Below are positions 16,074 to 26,925 of a stretch of DNA of 64,000 nt, piece after piece. Under the pieces are notes generated by a model. That model was not told the origin of the DNA. It was given only the letters and a program-made list of their open reading frames with translations, and did not search any database. The stretch is from Candidatus Gastranaerophilales bacterium (GTDB taxonomy: Bacteria > Cyanobacteriota > Vampirovibrionia > Gastranaerophilales > Gastranaerophilaceae), in contig JAFQOV010000015.1 in the NCBI GenBank assembly GCA_017402995.1, positions 1-64,000 of the forward strand, in the 5' to 3' direction. The number at the start of each line of letters is the position of its first letter. The first letter of the stretch is position 1. The translations under genes were made by a program, and so were the position numbers.

Positions 16074-16387
16074 AAATACCTGTCGAAATCTACATCTTCA
16101 AACGAACAAAGCAATTGATAGATTTCATCTTCCTCGTCTAATCTTTGAAATTTATATTCGTCAAAACGCCAATATTTTGGGTTCATTCCTGAACATCTAA
16201 CGATATCATGTTCGGATAAAACTTTTAATTTCTTTTTCACAATATCCAGAGGAAGATTAACCCTTTTTGCAAGCTCAACCGCCGTAATCCCCTCAGGGTT
16301 TGAATACTTTTGAGGAGTTAGAAACATTAATTCTAACCCAACGGTTTTTAAAAGTTTATCTTCGCTATCGTAATCGTATTCAAACAT
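16064..16387 (-). CDS. Small winged-helix-like protein
   Basis: 107 aa. The middle part GITAVELAKRVNLPLDIVKK followed by KLKVLSEHDIVRCSG has the helix-turn-helix and wing pattern of a winged-helix domain (residues about 33-70). A C-terminal acidic segment follows (EDEIYQLLCSFEDVDFDRYF). It is probably a regulator or DNA/RNA-binding protein in one transcript with rlmD, whose start overlaps its stop. The family is not recognised beyond the fold. Confidence 0.65.
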   Translation of the reverse strand: MFEYDYDSEDKLLKTVGLELMFLTPQKYSNPEGITAVELAKRVNLPLDIVKKKLKVLSEHDIVRCSGMNPKYWRFDEYKFQRLDEEDEIYQLLCSFEDVDFDRYFCY

Positions 16388-16424
16388 AGTTTAATAATAC
16401 CCTAAATTATGCTAAAATATAATC

Positions 16425-16703
16425 ATGAAAAAGATTTATTTATTGTTAATTGCCATATTCATATTCACCTCTGCTTCATATGCCGTTCATTTCGGTACAT
16501 ATAAACCTGAAGAAGAATATGGTTTAATAGACGGCTTTAAATGGAATTTCTTTAATCGCGAAAAAGGGCAACCCTTGGTTCAATTAAAATCAGAAACCCC
16601 CGAAGAAATTGAACGCCTCGAGCGTGAGAAAGATAAACCAAAACCTCAGCAAGATGACGTTCAATTGTATAAATTTATGCTAGACAATATTGTTGTCTAT
16701 TAG
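16425..16703 (+). CDS. Small secreted protein
   Basis: 92 aa. The signal peptide MKKIYLLLIAIFIFTSASYA is followed by a short, charged mature part (EETPEEIERLEREKDK-like) with no cysteine. There is no ribosome binding site: TAAAAT (16413-16418) ends exactly 6 nt before the ATG, consistent with a leaderless transcript. It is convergent with the PPIase gene, the stop codons being adjacent. Function unknown; periplasmic location is predicted. Confidence 0.65.
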   Translation: MKKIYLLLIAIFIFTSASYAVHFGTYKPEEEYGLIDGFKWNFFNREKGQPLVQLKSETPEEIERLEREKDKPKPQQDDVQLYKFMLDNIVVY

Positions 16704-17072
16704 TTATTTTTTATCAATAACTTTGATTAAGTGCCAGCCAAATTGAGTTTGAACAGGGTCAGATACTTCTCCTTTTTCACCTTCAAAAGCTGCAACTTCA
16801 AATTCTTTAACCATAACTCCTCTTGGGAAATAGCCCAAATCGCCACCGCGTGCGCCTGATGGGCAAGATGAAAATTGTGCTGCTGCTGTTTCAAAATCAA
16901 CTTCGCCTGATGTAATTTTGTTTTTTAGTTCTTTTGCTTCATCTTGCGTTTTAACCAAAATGTGCGAAGCTCTAACTTCTTGAAAATCTGTGCTCATTTT
17001 TGCTCCTATCTGTTCACAACTTAAGAAAATAATTCCAAACATCAAAATTAAAAGTGATAATATTTTTTTCAT
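16704..17072 (-). CDS. Parvulin-type peptidyl-prolyl isomerase lipoprotein
   Basis: 122 aa. The lipoprotein signal MKKILSLLILMFGIIFLSC has a lipobox with Cys19. The rest is one PpiC/rotamase domain: RASHILVKTQDEAKELKNKI, FSSCPSGARGGDLGYFPRGV and FGWHLIKV are its hallmarks. It is predicted to be anchored in a membrane, facing the periplasm, and to assist folding of exported proteins. GGAGAACATC precedes the ATG. Confidence 0.93.
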   Translation of the reverse strand: MKKILSLLILMFGIIFLSCEQIGAKMSTDFQEVRASHILVKTQDEAKELKNKITSGEVDFETAAAQFSSCPSGARGGDLGYFPRGVMVKEFEVAAFEGEKGEVSDPVQTQFGWHLIKVIDKK

Positions 17073-17121
17073 GATGTTCTCCTTTTTTGGAATTTTAACA
17101 TGAAAATGTTATAATGTAATT

Positions 17122-17307
17122 AGCTTTGCATGGGTGTCATTTTGTTCCTACATTTTACTTAACAGGGAGAGAATAGCTCAGATGCTATGCTTGTGTTGAG
17201 AAGTATACCGACCTCTCGTTTGAAGTTTAACGGAAATGGACACACACTGGCGCTCACCCACCTGCTGACTTCGGCAGGAAACAAAATCCCTCATGTAAGG
17301 CTTTTTT
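17122..17307 (+). ncRNA. ssrS: Probable 6S RNA
   Basis: TATAAT at 17110-17115 puts transcription start near 17122. The two ends of the following roughly 185 nt pair: AGCTTTGCATGGG with CCCTCATGTAAGGCT, then ATTTTGT with ACAAAAT, and the 3' arm runs into TTTTTT, so the closing stem doubles as terminator. Inside are short hairpins (ATAGC/GCTAT; CCTGC/GCAGG) around a large open centre, and a GGACACAC...CTCACCCACC strand like the 3' side of 6S RNA. Size and shape fit 6S RNA, which binds RNA polymerase holoenzyme. No protein frame is present. The ncRNA is well supported; the 6S name is less certain. Confidence 0.6.
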
Positions 17308-17313
17308 AAAATT

Positions 17314-17342
17314 TTGTTTTTAAAGCACTTTTATAGTACAAT
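17314..17342 (+). promoter_or_regulatory. gyrB promoter
   Basis: TTGTTT (17314-17319) and TACAAT (17337-17342) are separated by 17 nt. The gyrB ribosome binding site AAGGGGAG follows before the ATG at 17373. Confidence 0.6.
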
Positions 17343-17357
17343 ATAGCTAAGATATAA

Positions 17358-19820
<2,463 letters not shown>

Positions 19821-19823
<3 letters not shown>

Positions 19824-20165
19824 ACCCAAAAGGCAAGGAGCCGACGACAGTCGAGCGAACGCCTTGAGGGCATAAAGAGTGTGAGGGCGTGACGGCAAAG
19901 CGAAGAGCTTTGGCGAACAGCCCGAAACCGTTCTAAGCCGCCGTTGCGACTGAAGCGCAAGCGCGAAAGGAGCGAAGAAATCTTTGATTTCACAGGCGGT
20001 AGACCCGAAAGGCAAGGAGCCGACGACAGTCGAGCGAACGCCTTGAGGGCAAAGGTGTGTGAAGCGCGTCGGCAGCCGCGTTGAGCTGGTGCCGAGCGCG
20101 AAATCCGTACCCGAGCAAAGCGAATTGCGGCACGACTGTGCCCAATGAGCAAAGCGAGGGCATAA
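19821..20165. repeat. GC-rich repeat block C, starting on the gyrB stop codon
   Basis: A 52-nt unit beginning TAGACCC occurs at 19821-19872 and 20000-20051, 51 of 52 identical and 179 bp apart. The first copy begins with the gyrB stop codon. The rest contains runs of the same word family seen in block A (GAGCAAAGCGAGGGC at 20150-20164). Composition is far more GC-rich than the flanking genes. Open frames on either strand are judged to be by-products of repeat composition. Confidence 0.85.
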
Positions 20166-20172
20166 CAATATC

Positions 20173-20201
20173 AAAAAACCTCGGAACAACCGAGGTTTTT
20201 T
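20173..20201. terminator. Bidirectional terminator between gyrB and a convergent gene
   Basis: AAAAAACCTCGG and CCGAGGTTTTTT pair around AACAA, giving A-stem-T on both strands. Confidence 0.92.
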
Positions 20202-20204
20202 ATA

Positions 20205-20444
20205 TTAACATTTCATATCAAAAATGCGTGCCCTTGTGCCATCTTCACCTATAACATCAGAAAATCCGATAAAATGAGAGCCCATCATTTCTCTGCCGTT
20301 TGGTCCGATTACATCAGAAAACCAAATTTGAGGTGCTTCAGGTTCATAAATTGTAGGTGATGGTTTTTCTTGTTCGTCTTTTTCAATTTTTTTTGAAGAA
20401 AAACTTGGATTACAATTTAAGAAATTAATTGCTTTAATATTCAT
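20205..20444 (-). CDS. Small protein with SFSSK leader and duplicated FSDVIG motif
   Basis: 79 aa. It begins MNIKAINFLNCNPSFSSKK, a leader of the type seen on GlgA and MalQ here. After a Pro/Glu linker the short unit FSDVIGPNG (42-50) repeats as FSDVIGEDG (61-69), each followed by Arg-rich turns. AAAGGAGAAGG precedes the ATG, so it is likely translated. No signal peptide or membrane helix. I do not recognise it. Confidence 0.65.
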   Translation of the reverse strand: MNIKAINFLNCNPSFSSKKIEKDEQEKPSPTIYEPEAPQIWFSDVIGPNGREMMGSHFIGFSDVIGEDGTRARIFDMKC

Positions 20445-20496
20445 GCCTTCTCCTTTAATTTTTTATATTAAAACATAAAAATAACTTTTTTTGCAA

Positions 20497-21723
20497 TTAT
20501 TCATATCTTAACGCGTCAATCGGATTAAGCATAGACGCTTTGTGCGCTGGGTAATATCCAAAACCAATCCCAACAAGCCCAGAAAACCCAAAAGAAAGTA
20601 AAATTGGAGAAAGAGAAATCACAATTGCGGTTGAAAAAACTTTTCCAACAATTAAAGCAATCGCAATTCCAACAACAACACCAATTAACCCGCCAATTAG
20701 AGATAAAATCAAGGCTTCAATTAAAAATTGCATTCTGATATCTTGTGCGCGTGCGCCAATTGCAAGGCGAATTCCGATTTCTTTTGTGCGTTCAGTTACC
20801 GAAACAAGCATAATATTCATTATTCCAATTCCTCCAACAATCAATGAAACAGAGGCGATTGAAGCTAATAATATTGCAAAAGTTTTAACTGTTGATTTCA
20901 TTTTTTCTTGAAACTCTGCCGAATTTCTTATTTGAAAATCATTTTCTTGCATTTTTCCAAGATTATGTGTACGTCTTAAGATTTCTTCAATATCTTTTTG
21001 AGCAATTTCAGTATCTTCAAGGCTTAAAGCTTTAACAACAATTTGACTAACAGCTCCAGGGAAATCTGTTCCAAAAACTTTCCTTTGTGCAGTTGTGATT
21101 GGAATAAAAATTAAATCATCTTGATCCATGTGTCCCATAGCGCCTTTGGTTTTAAGGGTTCCAACAACTTTAAAAGGCACATTTCCAATTCTTATGGTTT
21201 TATTGATTGGATTTATATCTCCAAAAAGCTCTTTTTCAATTGTAGAACCAATCAGCGCAACTTTTGCAGCGTTTTGGTTATCATCTCGTGTAAAACTTTT
21301 ACCCAATTCGATTTCATAATTTTTTACATATAAATACGGTGTTGTGACACCATAAACAGTTGTTGACCAATTTTGGTTGCCATACATTATTTGTTTCGTA
21401 GAATTTAAAACTGGAGCAACTGCGTCAATCCCGCGAGCCTGTTTTTTAATCATTTCCGCGTCTTTTATGCTGAGCGTTGGCTTTGTACCCATACCCATTG
21501 AGACACCGCCAGTTTTTGCCGTTGCAGAGCGAATTGTCAAAAGATTAGAACCCATAGATTCCATATTAGATTGCACTTGTTTGTTTGCCCCTGTACCAAT
21601 TGCGAGCATAATAATTACAGCAGAAACACCGATAATTATCCCAAGGGAAGTTAAAATAGAGCGCATTTTATTAACTTTCAATGAATTAAGCGCTATTTTT
21701 ACTGTGGATTTAAAATCTATCAT
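20497..21723 (-). CDS. MacB/FtsX-type ABC transporter permease
   Basis: 408 aa. An N-terminal membrane helix (TSLGIIIGVSAVIIMLAIGT) is followed by a periplasmic MacB core domain (about 45-280) and three C-terminal helices with the FtsX signature GIGIMNIMLVSVTERTKEIG then IRLAIGARAQDIRMQFLIEA. This is the permease half only; no ATPase is fused. The matching MacA-like adaptor and ATPase are 5-8 kb away on the other strand. Likely export of peptides, macrolide-like compounds or lipoproteins; the cargo is unknown. GAGGTTTT precedes the ATG. Confidence 0.92.
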   Translation of the reverse strand: MIDFKSTVKIALNSLKVNKMRSILTSLGIIIGVSAVIIMLAIGTGANKQVQSNMESMGSNLLTIRSATAKTGGVSMGMGTKPTLSIKDAEMIKKQARGIDAVAPVLNSTKQIMYGNQNWSTTVYGVTTPYLYVKNYEIELGKSFTRDDNQNAAKVALIGSTIEKELFGDINPINKTIRIGNVPFKVVGTLKTKGAMGHMDQDDLIFIPITTAQRKVFGTDFPGAVSQIVVKALSLEDTEIAQKDIEEILRRTHNLGKMQENDFQIRNSAEFQEKMKSTVKTFAILLASIASVSLIVGGIGIMNIMLVSVTERTKEIGIRLAIGARAQDIRMQFLIEALILSLIGGLIGVVVGIAIALIVGKVFSTAIVISLSPILLSFGFSGLVGIGFGYYPAHKASMLNPIDALRYE

Positions 21724-21786
21724 AAAACCTCAAATTTTATTTTGAGTATAGCAAATTAATAAATGCTCTTCAACAAAAAACGCATT

Positions 21787-21814
21787 AAAAAAGCCCTGAA
21801 TTTTCAGGGCTTTT
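21787..21814 (-). terminator. Intrinsic terminator of the 21.8-kb gene
   Basis: AAAAGCCCTGA pairs with TCAGGGCTTTT. On the minus strand it ends in T-run GCTTTTTTAATG just after the gene at 21832-22338. Confidence 0.85.
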
Positions 21815-21831
21815 ATTTATTGGAAAATTTT

Positions 21832-22338
21832 TTATTTTTCGTTTTGAGCTTCGATATAACCAGCATCACCTGCTGATTTTAGCGCCCAAGCTGGAACAAG
21901 AATAGCCAAAGCTGCTGTCGCAGTAGCAATTGCTGCTTTTAATGGTTTTGGAAGAGCATTAGCTTTTTTGAAAATTTTTGAATCTTTAATCATTGTTTTA
22001 AGGTTTTTATCGTTAATGTTAATTTCAGATAAACCTTCACCAATAAATGATTTAGCGTCTTTTAAGAAAGTGCTTACTTTTGATGATTTTGTAGCCAATG
22101 CTGCTGCACCTGAAAGAACAGCTGTTGTGCCCACAACTTTACCAGCGTCTTTTAAATTTTGTTTACCAATTTGCACGAAAGTATCTTTTTTTGCTTGTTC
22201 ATCTAATTTATCATTAGTTAAAATGTGCATGGCAGAACCATTTACACCAATAGGTTTTTTTGCCTTCTTTGCAATTAATGCAGTAGCTCCACCTAATACT
22301 CCACCTGCCAATGAACCAATTAATAACGCTGTTCTCAT
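21832..22338 (-). CDS. Membrane-associated protein of unknown function
   Basis: 168 aa. A Gly-rich hydrophobic N-terminus (MRTALLIGSLAGGVLGGATA) and a second Ala-rich hydrophobic stretch near the C-terminus (AAIATATAALAILVPAWALK) flank a soluble Lys-rich middle; a weaker Ala/Gly segment (VVGTTAVLSGAAALATK) lies between. AAGGAAAATTTT precedes the ATG. The family is not recognised. Confidence 0.7.
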   Translation of the reverse strand: MRTALLIGSLAGGVLGGATALIAKKAKKPIGVNGSAMHILTNDKLDEQAKKDTFVQIGKQNLKDAGKVVGTTAVLSGAAALATKSSKVSTFLKDAKSFIGEGLSEININDKNLKTMIKDSKIFKKANALPKPLKAAIATATAALAILVPAWALKSAGDAGYIEAQNEK

Positions 22339-22462
22339 AAAATTTTCCTTTATAAAAGTATTATCACAATCTTTTTGATGTCATGATAAAGCGAGTGAAG
22401 ATTAAAAATTGATTGATAAATAACAAATGTTAAAATATTGTAACAAAAAACAATTGGGTTTT

Positions 22463-22491
22463 TTGCGAAAAAAATAAAAGTACGTTAGTAT
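22463..22491 (+). promoter_or_regulatory. Leaderless promoter of the lipoprotein gene
   Basis: TTGCGA (22463-22468), 17-nt spacer, TAGTAT (22486-22491), then 6 nt to the ATG at 22498. No ribosome binding site lies between. Confidence 0.5.
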
Positions 22492-22497
22492 TGAACT

Positions 22498-23157
22498 ATG
22501 AAAAAGATTAGATTTGCATTAGGGTTATTTTTATTTGCTTTATCAAGCATTTTGTTGAGTGGTTGCGCAACTTTAACATATAGCGGTGAAGATTTTGATT
22601 CAAACAATCTTCAAACAGTGCGCACCCAAGAAGAGTTTGTTTTTCAAACATATACAAAATCAACAAATAACATAAGATTTAAAACAGGCATTACCAAAAC
22701 TCCTGTCCCTGAAATTTTAGCTCTTTATGTGCAAATAGACAATCTTTCATATGAAACACCATATACCTTCAAGGTAGAAGATTTATCTGTTTCTAACCCA
22801 AGAAGTACAATGCAATTTATCACAACAAACAACTATTTAAGCATTTGGCAAAACCAAGAGGCTGCTTCAATTTCTGCAATGAGCGCAATGGGTTCAAATT
22901 TAGCTAACATGACAAATATGAGCGCTAATTTTAATGAATATAATCAAACAATGTTGCAAAACCAATCTCAAGAAACAAATAAATCCGCTTTTTCGCACCT
23001 TGAACGCATTGGAAACGAGCTATCTAAACATTCAATCAAAGTTTCTTCTACAATTTCACCAAGAAAAAGCCAATATTTCTACTTTTTCTTTGAAGATTTA
23101 GATGAATATCCAATTTATATTGAATATAAAAATTTAAATTACGAATTTAAATTATAG
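22498..23157 (+). CDS. Lipoprotein with Met/Asn-rich stretch
   Basis: 219 aa. The signal MKKIRFALGLFLFALSSILL is followed by a lipobox SGC at Cys23. The mature part is beta-rich with a central Met/Asn-rich section (SAMSAMGSNLANMTNMSANF) and ends in aromatic strands (YFYFFFEDLDEYPIYIEYKN). The spacing of promoter and ATG suggests leaderless translation. It is convergent with the TolC-like gene; the stop codons are contiguous and both CDS share the six bases TTATAG. Function unknown. Confidence 0.7.
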   Translation: MKKIRFALGLFLFALSSILLSGCATLTYSGEDFDSNNLQTVRTQEEFVFQTYTKSTNNIRFKTGITKTPVPEILALYVQIDNLSYETPYTFKVEDLSVSNPRSTMQFITTNNYLSIWQNQEAASISAMSAMGSNLANMTNMSANFNEYNQTMLQNQSQETNKSAFSHLERIGNELSKHSIKVSSTISPRKSQYFYFFFEDLDEYPIYIEYKNLNYEFKL

Positions 23158-24441
23158 AGTTTCAACATCTTCGATTGTTGTGCCAAGCTCTCTTAAAAGC
23201 TCTGCCCAGCTAATATAGTAATCTCCAAGAGCGTTTTGATATTCTAACATCAATTCAAAATATAGTTTCTTTGAAAACAAATAAGATGTTAAATCATTGT
23301 CATTTTTGCGCAAACCTTCGCGCGCAACTTTTAGTAGCTCTTGCGAATTATTCATTAATTCTTTATCGTAAAAATTCAAGGTATCTTTCGCAATTGAAAA
23401 CTTTTCCCAAGCGTCTGTAATGTTTCTTGTCGCGTCGATAATCATATCTTCATATTTTAATTGAGCTTTTTCAACTTCCAATTTGGCATTTTCAATTTCA
23501 GGTTTATATTGATAAATTAATGGAATGTTTGTTAAACTTACGCCCGCATAACCACCTGAGCGAAAAGCGTCATCTGGGGTTGCGCCTTTTGCTTGATATG
23601 CCCAACCAGCACCAAAAGTTAAATCGGGGATTTTTTTACTTTTTGTCATTTCAAGTTTTTTTTGCGCAGTCACAATCTCTTGTTTTGCACTTTTTAAATC
23701 ATATCTGTTATCAAGCGCATATTGTTTTAATTTATCAAAAGATAAATTATCATTTTGCGGATTATATGTGTATAATTTTGCCCAATTTCTTTCAAGCGTA
23801 TCTTCTTTTGTATCAAAATTAATATTACTTGTATTCATTGCAGTATTAAAGCGATTTTGCGCGAAAATAACTTCGCTTTTTGCAATGTTATAATAAACAA
23901 TTGTACGATTTAGGGCAATTTTTGTTTGTATTAAATCAGACTTTGAAATCTTGCCTTTTTTTTGCTCTTTTAAAGCACTTTCATATAGGTCATTTGCAAG
24001 ATTTTTTTGTTCTTCAACAACTTTTAAATTAGATTTTTTTAACAACAAATCAATATATGTTTTTTTGATTTCTAATATTAAAGATTGCTCTAAAAATTTT
24101 TCTAAATCATACATTGCTAAAGATTTAGAATATGCAACATCTTTTCTTTTTGAACGCTTTAAAAGCTCAATAGTATAATCAAACCCAAAATGATGTTGTT
24201 CATTTTTGGTGAAACGACCAATATTGTTATATGTTGTTAATGCTGGATTTTGTAATTTATTTGCGGTTTTAATATCGTTTTGCGCAATTTGTGTATCAAT
24301 CTTTGCCATTTTCAATTGCGGATTTGACGCAAGCGCAGTTTCAATTGCCTCTTGCAATGAGATTTTTTTGGTTTCTAAAATCCCATTGCTTGGCAAAATT
24401 ACTAATATTAAAGCTATTAAAGAAATTAAGGTCTTTTTCAT
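23152..24441 (-). CDS. TolC-family outer-membrane channel protein
   Basis: 429 aa. A signal peptide (MKKTLISLIALILVILPSNG) precedes two related helical halves typical of outer-membrane efflux proteins: LQEAIETALASNPQLKMAKI near the start and LKQYALDNRYDLKSAKQEIV in the second half, both followed by long helices. It would form the outer-membrane exit duct of an efflux or type I system. It is followed upstream by fabI with only 10 nt between, so both may share a transcript. Confidence 0.9.
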   Translation of the reverse strand: MKKTLISLIALILVILPSNGILETKKISLQEAIETALASNPQLKMAKIDTQIAQNDIKTANKLQNPALTTYNNIGRFTKNEQHHFGFDYTIELLKRSKRKDVAYSKSLAMYDLEKFLEQSLILEIKKTYIDLLLKKSNLKVVEEQKNLANDLYESALKEQKKGKISKSDLIQTKIALNRTIVYYNIAKSEVIFAQNRFNTAMNTSNINFDTKEDTLERNWAKLYTYNPQNDNLSFDKLKQYALDNRYDLKSAKQEIVTAQKKLEMTKSKKIPDLTFGAGWAYQAKGATPDDAFRSGGYAGVSLTNIPLIYQYKPEIENAKLEVEKAQLKYEDMIIDATRNITDAWEKFSIAKDTLNFYDKELMNNSQELLKVAREGLRKNDNDLTSYLFSKKLYFELMLEYQNALGDYYISWAELLRELGTTIEDVETL

Positions 24442-24451
24442 ACTTCTTTTT

Positions 24452-25249
24452 TTATCTTGTCATTTGTTCCATTTCATCTGCTGATGTATAAACACAGTGG
24501 CAACCGCAGTCAACATGGACAATTTCACCTGTTACGCCACTTGAAAGGTCTGATAACAAGTATAAACCAGTTTTACCAACGTCTTCAAGTGTAACATTTC
24601 TTTTTAACGGTGCTTTTAAAACACCAGCTTTTAACATTTTTCCAAATCCATCAATACCAGAAGCGGCTAATGTTTTAACAGCGCCTGCTGAAATGCAATT
24701 AACTCTAACGCCATATTTACCCATATTATCTGCTAAATATCTTGCAGATGCTTCTAGGGCAGCTTTTGCCACACCCATTACGTTATAGCTTGGAACAACT
24801 TTTTCTGAGCCAAGATATGTTAATGCTAATATTGAACCGCCTTCGTTCATGATTGGTTGAGCGCAACGTGTCAAAGTAACAAGTGAATATGCGCTAACGC
24901 CCATTGCGATATCCCAACCTTCTTTTGAAGTATTAATGAAATCGCCTGTTAAATCTTCTCTATTTGCAAAAGCAACAGCATGAACAACAAAGTCAATTTT
25001 TCCGTATGTTTTTTCTAATTCATTAAAAACTGCTTGAACTTCGTCTTCTTTTGTTACATCACAAGACATAATTACTTTCGCATTCATTCCTTGCGCAATA
25101 GGGCGAACGCGTTTTTCCATTATTTCACCAGCATATGTAAAAGCAATATCTGCACCTTCGTCAAATAATTGTTTTGCAATGCCGTATGCTATACCATGTG
25201 TATTTGAAACGCCAAAAATGACGCCTTTTTTACCTGTCATTAAACCCAT
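24452..25249 (-). CDS. fabI: Enoyl-[acyl-carrier-protein] reductase FabI
   Basis: 265 aa. It performs the last reduction of each fatty-acid elongation cycle, using NAD(P)H. The Rossmann start is GVIFGVSNTHGIAYGIAKQL; the active site has Tyr-x6-Lys in SYNVMGVAKAALEASARYLA; NCISAGAVKTLAASG is a typical FabI loop. Family length is normal. AGGAGAC precedes the ATG. Confidence 0.96.
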   Translation of the reverse strand: MGLMTGKKGVIFGVSNTHGIAYGIAKQLFDEGADIAFTYAGEIMEKRVRPIAQGMNAKVIMSCDVTKEDEVQAVFNELEKTYGKIDFVVHAVAFANREDLTGDFINTSKEGWDIAMGVSAYSLVTLTRCAQPIMNEGGSILALTYLGSEKVVPSYNVMGVAKAALEASARYLADNMGKYGVRVNCISAGAVKTLAASGIDGFGKMLKAGVLKAPLKRNVTLEDVGKTGLYLLSDLSSGVTGEIVHVDCGCHCVYTSADEMEQMTR

Positions 25250-25368
25250 AAATAAGTCTCCTATTTTTTGACATATTAAATTATAATATAAAAATTTTAT
25301 AAACCAAATTCGGCATATATGCTATATGTATTATAGCCAAACAAAAAAAATTATAATAAAATATCTTT

Positions 25369-26925
25369 ATGGGGATTAAAAAAAGAAGTTTAATAATATT
25401 TTTTGTTGGATTATTGCTTTTTCAAAACGCAATAGCAATTGAAGATGAAGACAATTCTAAAAAATCATTTTTTGATTTTTTTAAAAAAAATCCTGCGCAA
25501 ACAAAAATAAAAACAAAGAAAAAATCCAAAGTTGAAGATATTAAACTTCCGCAAATTCACCTGAAAAGACAACCACTGAACCAACTTAATGTAATGACGA
25601 TTGATGATTGCGTAGATTATGCAATTGAACACAACCCTAATTTGTCTGTTTCAAAAAATAGAGTTGAAGCGGCGCGCTCAACCATTGGCATAAACAGAGC
25701 AAACTATGCCCCAAGATTAACTGCAAGAGTTAACTACAACCACAACACAAACCATGGAACAAGAATTATTAATTCACATGAAAATTCGGCTGGTTTTAAT
25801 GTTGGCATTTCTGAAATGATTTGGGATTTTGGCAGAACAACAGCAAGAATAAACATGGCAAAATATGACGTTGAATCGGCGCAATATGACCACGATTTTG
25901 AAATTTTAAACGTTATTTATGATGTCAAAATAAATTATTATAAAGTCCTTTCTGCATTAGCAAATTTGGATATTTTTGAACAAAATGTCAGAATTAACAA
26001 ATTAAATTACGATAGAACAAAAGCAATGTTTGATGAGGGTTTGAAATCTAAAATTGATGTCGTAAACGCGCAAGTCAATTTAACAGATTCAAAAATTCAA
26101 CTCGTCGAAGGGCAAAACAACCTTGAAACTGCGCTGATTGCGCTTAAAAATTCAATGTATTTTGAAGAAGATACTGATTTCATTGTTAAAAATACTGAAA
26201 ATTTTAGCTTTTTAAAAGCAGACTACAAGAAAAAAGTTGAAAGTTTAACAACAATAAAACCATCAGAAAGTGACATCAAAAAAACACAAGATGGTTTGAT
26301 TATGCTTACTTCTGGAATTGAGCACAAAGATATTATTCAAAATTTTGAATTTAAACCATTGGTTTTAACAAAACAAGAAGCAGTTGACGAAGCTTTATCT
26401 TTAAGACCAGATTTAAAATCTAACGAAATGCTAACATTAGTTCAAGAAGAAGCTCTAAGAGCAATTAAAAAACAATACATGCCAGAAATCACAGGCGATT
26501 TGACTTGGGGATATACAAAAAATGAAGAAACATATTCATCTCCTCTGCAGGTCGGCGCAAGCATGGGGCTTGGCTCAATTAATCCATATCGCATAAAATA
26601 TGAAATTAAAGAAGGCGAAAACTATTTAGACATTGCATATCACAACTATAACATTGCAAAAGCAGATATTTTTTGGGAAGTTCAATCAAACTATGTTAAC
26701 ATGCGTCAATTAGAGCGCAAAATCCCTCTAATGAACACAAAAGTCAAAGCAACTCTAGAAAACTTTGAACTTGCAGATGGAAGATATTCTGTCGGTTTAA
26801 ATAATTATGTTGAACTTCAAGACGCATTAGCAAACTATAACAACTCACAATTAAACTTTGTTGAAGCGGTGTTTAATTATAACGTAGCAAGAGAAACCTT
26901 ATTAAAATCAATGGGGGTTAGATGA
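25369..26925 (+). CDS. TolC-family outer-membrane efflux protein
   Basis: 518 aa. A signal peptide (MGIKKRSLIIFFVGLLLFQN) and a basic linker precede two OEP halves: MTIDDCVDYAIEHNPNLSVS and TKQEAVDEALSLRPDLKSNE. It is the first gene of a three-gene operon with an adaptor (overlap 4 nt) and an ATPase, so it is the exit duct of that exporter. TATAAT at 25352-25357 lies only 11 nt before the ATG and there is no ribosome binding site upstream, so the leader is very short. It is clearly distinct in sequence from the TolC-like gene at 23.2 kb. Confidence 0.92.
   Translation: MGIKKRSLIIFFVGLLLFQNAIAIEDEDNSKKSFFDFFKKNPAQTKIKTKKKSKVEDIKLPQIHLKRQPLNQLNVMTIDDCVDYAIEHNPNLSVSKNRVEAARSTIGINRANYAPRLTARVNYNHNTNHGTRIINSHENSAGFNVGISEMIWDFGRTTARINMAKYDVESAQYDHDFEILNVIYDVKINYYKVLSALANLDIFEQNVRINKLNYDRTKAMFDEGLKSKIDVVNAQVNLTDSKIQLVEGQNNLETALIALKNSMYFEEDTDFIVKNTENFSFLKADYKKKVESLTTIKPSESDIKKTQDGLIMLTSGIEHKDIIQNFEFKPLVLTKQEAVDEALSLRPDLKSNEMLTLVQEEALRAIKKQYMPEITGDLTWGYTKNEETYSSPLQVGASMGLGSINPYRIKYEIKEGENYLDIAYHNYNIAKADIFWEVQSNYVNMRQLERKIPLMNTKVKATLENFELADGRYSVGLNNYVELQDALANYNNSQLNFVEAVFNYNVARETLLKSMGVR

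Noticed and set aside
17122-17307. SRP RNA, RNase P RNA or tmRNA instead of 6S RNA
   Set aside because: The SRP GGAAGGAAGCAGCC-type loop, the RNase P GAGGAAAGTCCGGGC-type core and the tmRNA tRNA-like ends are all absent.
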